Source of the DNA: Rhodococcus triatomae
GTDB lineage: Bacteria; Actinomycetota; Actinomycetes; Mycobacteriales; Mycobacteriaceae
Reading direction: 5' to 3'
Assembly: GCF_014217785.1 (NCBI RefSeq)
Contig: NZ_CP048814.1
Location: 3,410,001-3,474,000, forward strand
DNA: 64,000 bases
Shown here: positions 25,411 to 33,760 of the stretch, in pieces
Layout: the number at the start of each line of letters is the position of its first letter
Numbering within the stretch: the first letter of the stretch is position 1
Position numbers and translations under genes: made by a program
Notes under the pieces: model-generated
What the model was told of the DNA's origin: nothing
What the model saw: the letters and a program-made list of their open reading frames with translations, nothing else
Databases searched by the model: none

Positions 25411-26198
25411 CGTTCGTCACGGGAGCTGCACGGGGACAGGGGCGCAACCACGCGGTGCGCCTGGCACGCGAGGGTGCGGCGGTCGTCGCGGTCGACGTGT
25501 GCGGCCCGGTGTCCGAGTACAACACCTACGAGGCGGCAACGAGCCAGGACCTCGACGAAACGGTCCGCCTCGTCGAGGCGGAGGGCGGCAAGATCCATGC
25601 CGAGCGCGCCGACGTGCGCGACGGTGCGGCGCTCTCCGCGGTGGTGGCGAAGGGGGTCGAACAGTTCGGTCGCCTGGACGTCGTCGTCGCCAATGCCGGA
25701 ATCTGCAACTGGAGCCGGTTCTGGGAGATGCCCGACGATCAGTGGGAGACACTGATCGACGTCAATCTCACCGGTGTGTGGAAGACACTCAAGGCGGCGA
25801 CACCGGCGATGATCGAGGCAGGTAACGGCGGGTCGATCATCGTGGTCAGCTCCGTGGCGGGTATGAAAGCGCTTCCCGGCCAAGCAAACTACGCTGCATC
25901 CAAGTTCGGTCTGGTCGGTCTGACCCAGGCGGCCGCGAAGGAACTGGGTGAGTTCCGGATCCGGGTCAACTCGATCCATCCCTACGGGGTAGACACCCCG
26001 ATGGGTACGGATCAGGGCAGTCTGGAGATGTTGCAGGCGCATCCGCACTACCTGTCGAGCTTCGGCACGATCCTCACCGATACCCCTCTGGCCCGGACGG
26101 ACGACATCAGTGACACCGTGATGTGGTTGGCTGGCGACCTGTCTCGGACCGTCACGGCCAGCCACATCGCGGTGGACATGGGAAGTACCAAGGTGTGA
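25386..26198 (+). CDS. Mycofactocin-coupled SDR family oxidoreductase
   Basis: A 270-residue short-chain dehydrogenase. GAARGQGRNHAVRLA near residue 13 binds the nicotinamide cofactor, NAG near 101, and catalytic Ser near 153 with YAASK near 166 complete the active site. An insertion after the second strand (CGPVSEYNTYEAATSQDLDE) is typical of the carveol-dehydrogenase-like, MFT-dependent subfamily in which NAD is tightly bound and MFT regenerates it. GGAGG 5 bp before the chosen ATG defines the start; an earlier ATG in the same frame lacks a site. It overlaps both flanking OYE genes. Confidence 0.9.
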   Translation: MGLLDGKVAFVTGAARGQGRNHAVRLAREGAAVVAVDVCGPVSEYNTYEAATSQDLDETVRLVEAEGGKIHAERADVRDGAALSAVVAKGVEQFGRLDVVVANAGICNWSRFWEMPDDQWETLIDVNLTGVWKTLKAATPAMIEAGNGGSIIVVSSVAGMKALPGQANYAASKFGLVGLTQAAAKELGEFRIRVNSIHPYGVDTPMGTDQGSLEMLQAHPHYLSSFGTILTDTPLARTDDISDTVMWLAGDLSRTVTASHIAVDMGSTKV

Positions 26199-28165
26199 CG
26201 TCCTTCCCGTTGTTGTCCAGCCCGGTGCGCGTGGGGCCGCTGACCCTGCGCAACCGGGTGGTGTTCTCCGCGCATCTGACGAATGCGGCGGTCGACGGGA
26301 TGCCCAGCCGGCAGCACGAGGCCTACTATGCGGCCCGTGCTGCCGGCGGGGCCGGGCTGATCGTCACCGAGGAACACACGGTGCACCCGTCGGATCGCCC
26401 GTACGAGAAGGTCATCCAGGGTCACCGCCACGAGGTACTGGCGGGCTACCGTGCGCTCACCGATGCGGTGCACGCACACGACACCCCTGTGCTCGCGCAG
26501 ATCGGACACAACGGCCCGCAGGGCACCGGTCTGTACACGCGGCGGCCGCTCTGGGCCCCCAGCGCCGTGCCCGATCCGATGTTCCGTGAGGTGCCGCACG
26601 CGATCGACACGACCGAGATCGGCGAACTCGTGGCCTCGTTCGCCCGGGTGGCGGAGCGCTGCCGCCGTGGCGGATTCGACGGGGTGGAGGTGCAGTGCTC
26701 ACAGTCCTCGCTGATCCGCGCCTTCCTCGCGCCCTCGCACAACCTGCGCACCGACCGATACGGCGGAAGCCTGGAGAACCGCGCCCGCTTCCTCACGGAG
26801 GTGCTCGCCGCGGTGCGGGAGGCACTCGGCCCGAGTCTGGTGCTGGGCGTGCGTCTCTCGGGTGACGATCTGGTGGCGGACGGGATCGGGACGGAGGAGG
26901 CGGTCCTACTCGCCGGGATGCTCGACGGCGGGGGACGGCTCGACTATCTCAACACGACCGTCGGGACGGCGACCTCGACGCTGTATCAGGTGGAGGCGTC
27001 GATGGCCGCTCCGCGCGGCTACGGCCTGTACGTCTCGGACGCGATCCGACGGCGGGTGAGCCTGCCGGTGGTGGGCGCGGGCCGGTTGAACGATCCCGCC
27101 GTCGCGGAGCGGGCGTTGGCCGAGGGCCGATGCGACCTGGTGAGTGTGGTGCGGGGCCAGATCGCGGACCCGGAATTCGCGGCGAAGGCGACCGGTGGGC
27201 GCGAGGAGACGATCGTTCCGTGTCTGTCGTGCAACCAGGAGTGCATCGGCCGGGTGGGGATGAATCGCACGATCGCGTGCGTGGTGAATCCTGCCGCCGG
27301 CCGGGAGTCCGTCGACCTGCCGGTGCCCCGCAGGAGGGTTCGGCGCCGAGTACTCGTGGTCGGGGCCGGCGTGGCAGGCCTGCAGGCGGCGGTGGACGCC
27401 GCCGGACGAGGTCACGAGGTCACTGTCCTCGAACAGGCCGCCCAGGCCGGTGGGCAGGTGCGCCTCGCGGCCGGTGCACCGCATCGGGGTGAGCTCATCG
27501 ATCTGGTGGATTCACTGGAACGACGTTGTGCGGACTCCGGTGTCGAGATCCGCTTCGGCACGCGGGCCGACCCCGACGTGGTCCGCCAGGCAGGCGTGGA
27601 CGCCGTGGTGGTGGCGACCGGTGCGGAGCCCGGACGTCCGTCCTGGGCGAGCGGCCCCCACGTCGTCGACGTATGTCACGTGCTCGACGGCACGGCCCGA
27701 CCCCGAGGCGAGGTTCTGGTCGTCGACGAGTCGGGGTTCCATCCGGCGACCTCCGTGGCGGAACTGCTCGCGCGACAGGGATGTGCCGTCACCGTCTGCA
27801 CATCGGCCGCGGTGGTGGGTCAGGACCTGGGCCTGACCCTCGATCTCGAACGCTGGACCGCGCGGGTGCACGATCTGGGCGTGGAGACGGTCACCGAGGT
27901 GGTCCCGGTGCAGTGCCGGCCGGGTGGCCGGAACAGACCGGCCGGGTCGCGACAGGTCGTCGTCCTCGCCCACTATCCGACCGGAACCCGCCGTGAGTAC
28001 GCCGTGGACTGGGTGGTCGTGGCGGCCGCGCAGCAGCCGGTGGACGCACTCTGGAAGCAGCTGCAGGGAGAGCGATTCGACGTGCATCGGATCGGAGACG
28101 CCGTCGCACCCCGACGCATCGACTCCGCGATCCGGGAAGGCGCGCGGATCGCGGCTCTGTTGTGA
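26195..28165 (+). CDS. Mycofactocin system FadH/OYE family oxidoreductase 2
   Basis: A 656-residue paralogue of the first OYE protein. The OYE barrel has RVVFSAHLTNAAVDG near residue 20 and a conserved barrel segment LRTDRYGGSLENRARFLTEV near 190. The [4Fe-4S] motif CLSCNQECIG...C is near 345. The FAD domain has RVLVVGAGVAGLQAAVDAAG near 385. GTG is preferred because it overlaps the SDR stop (GTGA); the longer ATG reading runs back through the SDR gene. Together with OYE-1 and the SDR it suggests MFT-linked redox chemistry on enones or dienoyl substrates, which is inference. Confidence 0.88.
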   Translation: MTSFPLLSSPVRVGPLTLRNRVVFSAHLTNAAVDGMPSRQHEAYYAARAAGGAGLIVTEEHTVHPSDRPYEKVIQGHRHEVLAGYRALTDAVHAHDTPVLAQIGHNGPQGTGLYTRRPLWAPSAVPDPMFREVPHAIDTTEIGELVASFARVAERCRRGGFDGVEVQCSQSSLIRAFLAPSHNLRTDRYGGSLENRARFLTEVLAAVREALGPSLVLGVRLSGDDLVADGIGTEEAVLLAGMLDGGGRLDYLNTTVGTATSTLYQVEASMAAPRGYGLYVSDAIRRRVSLPVVGAGRLNDPAVAERALAEGRCDLVSVVRGQIADPEFAAKATGGREETIVPCLSCNQECIGRVGMNRTIACVVNPAAGRESVDLPVPRRRVRRRVLVVGAGVAGLQAAVDAAGRGHEVTVLEQAAQAGGQVRLAAGAPHRGELIDLVDSLERRCADSGVEIRFGTRADPDVVRQAGVDAVVVATGAEPGRPSWASGPHVVDVCHVLDGTARPRGEVLVVDESGFHPATSVAELLARQGCAVTVCTSAAVVGQDLGLTLDLERWTARVHDLGVETVTEVVPVQCRPGGRNRPAGSRQVVVLAHYPTGTRREYAVDWVVVAAAQQPVDALWKQLQGERFDVHRIGDAVAPRRIDSAIREGARIAALL

Positions 28166-28294
28166 CGGGCCGTCGCCGTGCCGAGCCGGCGAAAGCGGAC
28201 GATGGCTGTCCGCGATTCCCGATACCGTGAACGCGAGAGCCGGCTCGGAAGTCGGGTCGGCCGGATCGGTTGCCAGGAAGGACGGTGAACGACG

Positions 28295-28714
28295 ATGGGA
28301 TCCAGCCCCACGGGAAGGACCCGGGACGTCGGCTGGGAGATCGGGGTGTCGAGATCCATCCCCTTCGCGCCGGACCACGTGTGGGCGCTGCTCGCCGACC
28401 GGCCACAGGTGTGGCTGGGTGACGGAGCGCGGCTTCCTCGCGAGGTCGGGGAGCAGTGGGAGTCCGGCGACGGCACGGTGGGCGAACTCCGCAGCTTCCG
28501 CCCCGGCGACCGGATTCGGCTCACCTGGAAGCCCGTGCACTGGTCGCACGATTCCACGGTCCAGGTCGCACTGACGCCGTCGGCCCGGGGGACCACGGTG
28601 CGCTTCCATCAGGAGCGGTTGGCGAGTTCCGCCGAACGGGTTGCCCAGCGCGATCATTGGACTGCCGTCGTGGACCGGGTGGTCGCGGCGCTCGAACCCG
28701 GGGACCGATCCTGA
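28295..28714 (+). CDS. SRPBCC (START/AHSA1-like) domain protein in the mycofactocin locus
   Basis: A 139-residue single-domain protein. The pattern EIGVSRSIPFAPDHVWALLAD near residue 15, DGTVGELRSFRPGDRIRLTWKP near 63, STVQVALTPSARGTTVRFHQERL near 88 and a long C-terminal helix is the helix-grip fold that binds hydrophobic ligands. AGGAAGGA gives a good ribosome-binding site. It ends where mftE begins. It is not one of the recognised mft genes. It could bind an MFT intermediate or a hydrophobic substrate of the neighbouring flavoenzymes, which is speculation. Confidence 0.75.
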   Translation: MGSSPTGRTRDVGWEIGVSRSIPFAPDHVWALLADRPQVWLGDGARLPREVGEQWESGDGTVGELRSFRPGDRIRLTWKPVHWSHDSTVQVALTPSARGTTVRFHQERLASSAERVAQRDHWTAVVDRVVAALEPGDRS

Positions 28715-29442
28715 GCTCGGCGGGGGAGGGCCCGGCCCGCGCCGCGGACGCGCCCCGTGCATCCGTTCTCGCCGACAGCACGTGGCCGGATGTCGAGCCC
28801 GGCGCGACGACGGTGATCGTTCCCGTCGGCTCGCTCGAGCAGCACGGTCCTCATCTGCCTCTCGACACCGACACGGTCGTCGCCACGGCCGTCGCGCGCG
28901 AGTTGCCGGGCATGCTGGCGCCGCCGGTGGCGTACGGAGCGAGTGGGGAGCACGAGGCCTTTCCCGGCACCGTCTCCTGGGGCACGGAGGCACTCACCGT
29001 GGTGTTGGTGGAGTACGGGCGGTCGGTGTGCCGGTGGGCCCGCCGGGTGCTGTGGGTCAACGGCCACGGGGGCAACGGCCCTGCGCTGGTGGCGGCGACG
29101 ACGCTGTTGCGCCACGAGGGCCGGGACGTGGCGTGGTTTCCGTGTGCGATTCCGGGCGCGGACGCCCATGCGGGGCGCACGGAAACCTCACTGTTGCTGC
29201 ATCTCTCGCCGGAACGTGTGCGTCTGGCCCGGGCCGAGCCGGGCAACTGCACACCGATGACCGAACTTCTGCCGGTGCTGCGGGAGCGGGGAGTGGCGCC
29301 GGTCGCGCCCAACGGAGTGTTGGGCGATCCGACGGGGGCGTCGGCGGACGAGGGGCGCCGGTTGCTGGCGGCGGTGGTCGGCCGGGCGGCCGCGGCGGTG
29401 GAGGCATGGGATCCGGGGCCGGACGGCCGGCTCCGCTATTGA
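28711..29442 (+). CDS. mftE: Mycofactocin peptidase MftE (creatininase family)
   Basis: A metal-dependent amidohydrolase of about 243 residues that cleaves the modified Val-Tyr from MftA. Motifs: VPVGSLEQHGPHLPLDTDT (metal ligands Glu, His, Asp), WVNGHGGNGPAL near residue 115, and GADAHAGRTETSLLL near 152. No ATG, GTG or TTG occurs between 28660 and 28812, although the family-conserved ADSTWPDV segment lies inside that span. The start given is a CTG overlapping the SRPBCC stop (CTGA). TTG at 28657 and GTG at 28813 are the conventional alternatives. Confidence 0.9.
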   Translation: MSSAGEGPARAADAPRASVLADSTWPDVEPGATTVIVPVGSLEQHGPHLPLDTDTVVATAVARELPGMLAPPVAYGASGEHEAFPGTVSWGTEALTVVLVEYGRSVCRWARRVLWVNGHGGNGPALVAATTLLRHEGRDVAWFPCAIPGADAHAGRTETSLLLHLSPERVRLARAEPGNCTPMTELLPVLRERGVAPVAPNGVLGDPTGASADEGRRLLAAVVGRAAAAVEAWDPGPDGRLRY

Positions 29443-29495
29443 ACTCGAGGCCGGATTCACATATACATGGCGGGTGAGCGCCGCGCCGGGTTCCC

Positions 29496-29525
29496 GAGCG
29501 CGGTGAGAACGAGCGCGGTGAGAAC
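29496..29525 (+). repeat. Perfect 15-bp tandem duplication
   Basis: GAGCGCGGTGAGAAC occurs twice head to tail between mftE and the quinone oxidoreductase gene. No regulatory role is evident. Confidence 0.6.
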
Positions 29526-29548
29526 CGGTGACGACGAAGGAGTCCGCA

Positions 29549-30532
29549 GTGCAGGCATGGCGTGTCGATCGGTTGGGTGAACCGCGTTCCGTCCTCGAAC
29601 TGGTCGACGTCGAGGAACCGGTCGCCGGGCCCGGTCAGATCGTCGTCGACGTGCTCGCAGCGCCGGCCAACTTCCCCGATGTACTTCTCTGTCGAGGCGA
29701 GTACCAGGTCAAGCCTCCGCTGCCCTTCACGCCGGGGGTGGAACTGTGCGGTCGTGTCGTGGCCCTCGGGGAAGGAGTGGACACGGTCGGTATCGGCGAA
29801 CGGGTGATCGGTAGCCCGAATCTCCCGCTGGGCGCCTTCGCCGAGCGCACGGTCATGCAGGCGTCGAACGCGTTCCCCGCACCTGCGGCGCTCGCGGACG
29901 CGGAGGCGTCCGCGCTGTTCATCGGATACCAGACAGGGTGGTTCGCCCTGCATCGCCGCACCACGTTGCGGGCCGGCGAAACCCTCCTCGTCCACGCCGC
30001 GGCAGGAGGGGTCGGGAGTGCGGCCGTGCAGCTCGGAAAGGCTGCGGGAGCCACGGTGATCGGGGTGGTCGGCGGCGCGCAGAAGGCCGAGTACTGCCGC
30101 AACCTCGGGGCCGACCTCGTGATCGATCGGCACGTCGACGACTTCGTGCCGATCGTCAAGGAGTTCACCGGAGGGCGCGGTGTGGACGTGGTGTACGACC
30201 CGGTGGGCGGCGAGGCCTACGAGAAGTCCACCAAGTGCATCGCGTTCGAGGGACGCATCCTGGTGATCGGATTCGCAGGTGGCACCATCCCGCGCCCCGG
30301 CCTCAATCATGCTCTGATCAAGAACTATTCGATCATCGGTCTGCACTGGGGTCTGTACCAACATCACGATGCCGCGGCCATTCGCCTGTGCCACGACGAA
30401 CTCACCGCCCTCGCGGAGTCGGGAGCGATCGCGCCGCTGATCGGCGAGCGGCTCCCGTTCGCTCAGGTGCCCGAGGGGCTGGGCCGGCTCGGCGACGGGT
30501 CGACCGTCGGTCGGGTCGTCTTCGAGCCCTGA
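29549..30532 (+). CDS. NADPH:quinone oxidoreductase family protein (zinc-free MDR)
   Basis: A 327-residue medium-chain dehydrogenase/reductase. The N-terminal GroES-like domain has NFPDVLLCRGEYQVKPPLPF near residue 45 and lacks zinc ligands. The nucleotide-binding motif LLVHAAAGGVGSAAVQLGKA is near 150 and YDPVGGEAYEKS near 216. GTG is chosen because AAGGAG lies 6 bp upstream; an earlier in-frame GTG lacks such a site. It lies between mftE and mftF in the same direction but is not a core MFT gene. It may reduce quinones or enone substrates. Confidence 0.85.
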   Translation: MQAWRVDRLGEPRSVLELVDVEEPVAGPGQIVVDVLAAPANFPDVLLCRGEYQVKPPLPFTPGVELCGRVVALGEGVDTVGIGERVIGSPNLPLGAFAERTVMQASNAFPAPAALADAEASALFIGYQTGWFALHRRTTLRAGETLLVHAAAGGVGSAAVQLGKAAGATVIGVVGGAQKAEYCRNLGADLVIDRHVDDFVPIVKEFTGGRGVDVVYDPVGGEAYEKSTKCIAFEGRILVIGFAGGTIPRPGLNHALIKNYSIIGLHWGLYQHHDAAAIRLCHDELTALAESGAIAPLIGERLPFAQVPEGLGRLGDGSTVGRVVFEP

Positions 30533-30668
30533 TTCCGGCACCGGTGCCACCCCGGATCCCGACACGGTAGGGTCCCCGGGGACAGGCGCGGGTCCCGGCC
30601 GGTGGGCAGGGAGCGGCGCGGGCGCAGTGGCCCGACGGTGATCGGGGCCCGGACGGGAGGCTCACGCG

Positions 30669-30815
30669 ATGCGACAGGGTGAACCGGACGCCACGGCCCG
30701 AGTGGGCGCCACGGGCGCCACTGCCGGAGTGTCCGGCGGAGGAATGTGCGGAGAGCCGATGATTTTCTTCGGGGATGCTATCCCTGCGCCCGTCAATCGG
30801 AATACCATCGGCTGA
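30669..30815 (+). CDS. Possible small protein (48 aa) coupled to mftF
   Basis: A small open frame with ATG 8 bp after a perfect GGGAGG (30655-30660). Its TGA overlaps the mftF ATG as TGATG, the classic coupling arrangement. The predicted peptide starts [17 protein letters not shown] and contains [19 protein letters not shown]. The Gly-Met-Cys-Gly string also occurs in the core of MftA. Third-position GC is lower than in neighbouring genes, which argues against coding, and mftF could instead be leaderless from TACCAT at 30803-30808. No homologue recognised. Confidence 0.35.
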   Translation: MRQGEPDATARVGATGATAGVSGGGMCGEPMIFFGDAIPAPVNRNTIG

Positions 30816-32212
30816 TGCACCAAGCTCGGCTCCCCGACGGATTCGGGATCAGGATCGATCCCAAGGTGCGTACCTATTCAGGCGGTCGCGTCCTCATCGG
30901 CGGCTCTCCCACTCGCATGCTGAAGCTCGCGCCCACGGCGGCCGCGATGATCGGCGACGGATATCTCGAGGTCGTCGACCCGCAGAGCGCCGTCGTCGCA
31001 CGCCGGCTCCTCGACTCCGGAGTCGCGAATCCGCGCCCGATGTGTACGCCGTCGCCGCGCGATGTCACCGTCGTGGTGCCGGTGCACGACAACCCGGCCG
31101 GTCTGCGGCGTCTGCTCGCCGCCGTCCGTGCGTGCGACGTCGTCGTGGTCGACGACGGGTCGCACGAGCCGGTGGCCTTGCCGGAGGATCTCCCGGGTCC
31201 CGGGCGGGTCACCGTCCTGCGGCACGAGACCGCGCGTGGCCCCGCCGCCGCACGCAATACCGGACTGGCCACCGTGACAACGCCGTTCGTGGCCTTCCTG
31301 GACTCGGACGTGCTTCCGCGAACGGGGTGGATCGAGGTCATGCTCGGTCACTTCAGCGATCCGGCCGTCGCGCTGGTCGCGCCCCGTATCGTGGCGCTCG
31401 AGCCGGACGTCGGGACGCTCGCCCGCTACGAGCACGCTCGCTCCTCGCTCGATCTCGGCCGCAAGGAGTCCGCCGTGTCTCCCGGCGGCCCCGTCTCCTA
31501 CGTCCCGAGCGCCGCGATGATCGCCCGCCGCGAGGTGCTGCAGGACAACGGCGGCTTCGACGAATCGATGCAGGTGGCCGAGGACGTCGATCTGTGCTGG
31601 CGGCTGCGCGACGGTGGATGGCGGCTGCGCTACGAGCCCGTCGCCCAGGTGGCTCACGACCACCGGGTGACCTTCGCCGAGTGGTTCACCCGCAAGCTCT
31701 TCTACGGGACGGGCGCCGCGCCGCTCGCCGCGAGGCACTCCGGCATGGTGCCACCGGTGTCGATGTCTCCGTGGACGCTCTTCGCCTGGCTGGCGGCCGC
31801 GACGTGCACGAAGCTCGGCCTACTGGCAGCGATGGCGACATTCGTGGTCACGGTGCTACGGATGCGCACCATGTTCACCGGTCTCGATCAGCCGACGCGC
31901 ATCGCTGCCGTCCTCGCCGCCCGGGGGTTCGTGGGGGGCGCGTGGCAATTGGCATCCGCCCTGTGTCGCCACTACTGGCCGGTGACCTTGCTGGCGGTGC
32001 TGCTCTCGCGCAGAATCCGCCGCATCGCGGTCGCGATCGCCGTCGCCGAGGGGGTCGCGGACTGGGCGACGCACCGTGAGCCGGGCGGGCTGGGCCCGGT
32101 CCGTCACACCATCTTCAAGCGACTCGACGACGTCGCGTACGGCACGGGACTCTGGCGGGGTGCGGTCGATGCCCGGGACTTCGAGGCGCTCAAGCCTCGA
32201 CTGAAGTCCTAG
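30815..32212 (+). CDS. mftF: Mycofactocin glycosyltransferase MftF (GT2)
   Basis: A protein of about 465 residues. An N-terminal MFT-specific region (residues 1-80, with the PqqD-like [13 protein letters not shown]) precedes a GT2 domain: VVVPVHDN near 86, VVVVDDGS near 112, [12 protein letters not shown] near 160 and the ED-W motif [17 protein letters not shown] near 260. One to three hydrophobic segments lie near 310-375. MftF adds an oligoglucose chain to MFT. The ATG was preferred to an upstream GTG because of the TGATG overlap and the usual N-terminus. It is followed within a few bases by mftG. Confidence 0.94.
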   Translation: MHQARLPDGFGIRIDPKVRTYSGGRVLIGGSPTRMLKLAPTAAAMIGDGYLEVVDPQSAVVARRLLDSGVANPRPMCTPSPRDVTVVVPVHDNPAGLRRLLAAVRACDVVVVDDGSHEPVALPEDLPGPGRVTVLRHETARGPAAARNTGLATVTTPFVAFLDSDVLPRTGWIEVMLGHFSDPAVALVAPRIVALEPDVGTLARYEHARSSLDLGRKESAVSPGGPVSYVPSAAMIARREVLQDNGGFDESMQVAEDVDLCWRLRDGGWRLRYEPVAQVAHDHRVTFAEWFTRKLFYGTGAAPLAARHSGMVPPVSMSPWTLFAWLAAATCTKLGLLAAMATFVVTVLRMRTMFTGLDQPTRIAAVLAARGFVGGAWQLASALCRHYWPVTLLAVLLSRRIRRIAVAIAVAEGVADWATHREPGGLGPVRHTIFKRLDDVAYGTGLWRGAVDARDFEALKPRLKS

Positions 32213-32273
32213 CGGTACGGTCATCGCCGCCCATGCGGCCGGGGCCGCTGTCGAATTCGCCGATGTCGTCGTC

Positions 32274-33719
32274 GTGGGCGCCGGATCGGCCGGGTGTGTC
32301 GTGGCTGCCCGGCTGAGTGAGGACCCCTCCCGTACCGTGCTCGTGCTCGAGGCCGGACCGGCGGCGTTCGACGACACCCGGGTCCTCGACCCGACTCGGA
32401 TGCCGGTCGGCCCCGGCAGTGATCTGGCGATCGACTATCCCGTCGAACTCATGTCCGACACCCGTGGCTCGGTGTCGCGCGGGCGGGTGGTGGGCGGCTC
32501 GGGCGCCGTGAACGGCGCCTATTTCGTCCGCGCACCGGATGCCGACTTCGCGAGGTGGCCCGCATCGTGGTCGGCGGACGAGGTACTTCCGTGGTTCCGG
32601 TTTCTCGAGCACGACCGGGACTTCACCGGCCCCCGGCACGGGGCCGACGGGCCGGTGCCGGTCGAGCGGCGGGATGCCGAACGATTCGACGGGGTCGGCG
32701 CGGCATTCGCGGACGTGGCCCTCGCCGCCGGATTCGGGTGGATTGCCGATCTCAACGACGGTGGCGACGCGGGAGTGGGTCCCGTTCCTCTCAACGTGGC
32801 ATCCGGACGCCGGGCGTCGACGGCGCACACACACCTGCGGCCCGCGTTGGGGAGAACCGGGCTGACGCTGCGACCCCGTGCGTTGGTCCATCGGATCGCG
32901 TTCGAGGGCAACAAGGTTCGTGGAGTCGTATGGTCCGAAGGCGCGGGGGAGAGGCTGGTGCTGACGAACCGGGTCGTTCTCGCGGCGGGGGCCGTCGAGA
33001 CGCCGGCGCTGTTGCAGCGGTCGGGTGTCGGTCCGGTGAATGTCCTGGTGCGGCAGGGGATCCCGGTGGTGGCAGACTCTCCGAACGTGGGACGTGACTT
33101 CACTGATCATCCGGAGATGTTGGTGCCGTTCATGTTTCCCGACGGGAGGGATGCGACCGATGTGTCGGCACCGGTCGTCGAGGTCGTATTGAACGTGGGC
33201 GACTGTGAAATCAGGCCGTACACGGCACCGTTCGGCGACCTGGTTCCCGGCTCGGGTGTCTCGGAGTGGCAGCTCGGGGTGGGGCTGATGAGGGCGGACA
33301 GTGTCGGTGCCGTCGAGATCGTGTCGGCGGACCCGTCCGCCCGGCCTTCGGTGCGCTACGGCTACCTCCGTTCGGGCCGGGACCGGGACGCTCTCGGCGA
33401 AGGAATGACGGTGGCTCGGGAGATTCTCTCCACCAAGCAATTCGGTGGTGGCCGACCCGGCGGCGGACACGTCGCGTCGCCGGCTGCGCGGTTGTCGACG
33501 GCCGCGCACCTGTGCGGGAGTTGCCGGATGGGGACGGACGCGGATTCGGTGGTCGACGAGCGGGGCCGCGTGCGCGGGGTGGACGGGGTGTTCGTGGCGG
33601 ACAGCTCCGTGATTCCGGTGGTGCCCACTCGCGGGCCGCATGCCACGGTGGTCATGGTCGCGGAGCGGATCGCCGCCTTCCTCGCCGCCCCGGCAGGAGC
33701 GGATACCGTTCACCTGTGA
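32274..33719 (+). CDS. mftG: Mycofactocin-associated GMC oxidoreductase MftG (5' end uncertain)
   Basis: A GMC-fold flavoprotein of about 480-500 residues, thought to return electrons from mycofactocinol to the respiratory chain. FAD motif VVGAGSAGCVVAARLS, GMC signature GRVVGGSGAVNGAYFVRAP near residue 72, and C-terminal STAAHLCGSCRMG and GVFVADSSVIPVVPTRGPHAT with the catalytic His. The first conventional start is the GTG used here, but it removes the first FAD-binding strand, which is encoded in frame upstream (FADVVV, from about 32256). The frame is open back to 32205 without ATG, GTG or TTG. A non-AUG start or an undetected frameshift is likely. Confidence 0.88.
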   Translation: MGAGSAGCVVAARLSEDPSRTVLVLEAGPAAFDDTRVLDPTRMPVGPGSDLAIDYPVELMSDTRGSVSRGRVVGGSGAVNGAYFVRAPDADFARWPASWSADEVLPWFRFLEHDRDFTGPRHGADGPVPVERRDAERFDGVGAAFADVALAAGFGWIADLNDGGDAGVGPVPLNVASGRRASTAHTHLRPALGRTGLTLRPRALVHRIAFEGNKVRGVVWSEGAGERLVLTNRVVLAAGAVETPALLQRSGVGPVNVLVRQGIPVVADSPNVGRDFTDHPEMLVPFMFPDGRDATDVSAPVVEVVLNVGDCEIRPYTAPFGDLVPGSGVSEWQLGVGLMRADSVGAVEIVSADPSARPSVRYGYLRSGRDRDALGEGMTVAREILSTKQFGGGRPGGGHVASPAARLSTAAHLCGSCRMGTDADSVVDERGRVRGVDGVFVADSSVIPVVPTRGPHATVVMVAERIAAFLAAPAGADTVHL

Positions 33720-33760
33720 CCGGGGTTACAGTGGGGGAACGTTCGAGAGGAGCCCGCCCG

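Noticed and set aside
29455-29470. AT-rich CACATATACATGG as a small gene or promoter before the quinone oxidoreductase
   Set aside because: The ATG opens no credible frame and there is no paired -35/-10; left as unassigned sequence.
30746-30814. GTG start 23 codons upstream for mftF
   Set aside because: The added segment has no family support, and the TGATG overlap favours ATG at 30815.
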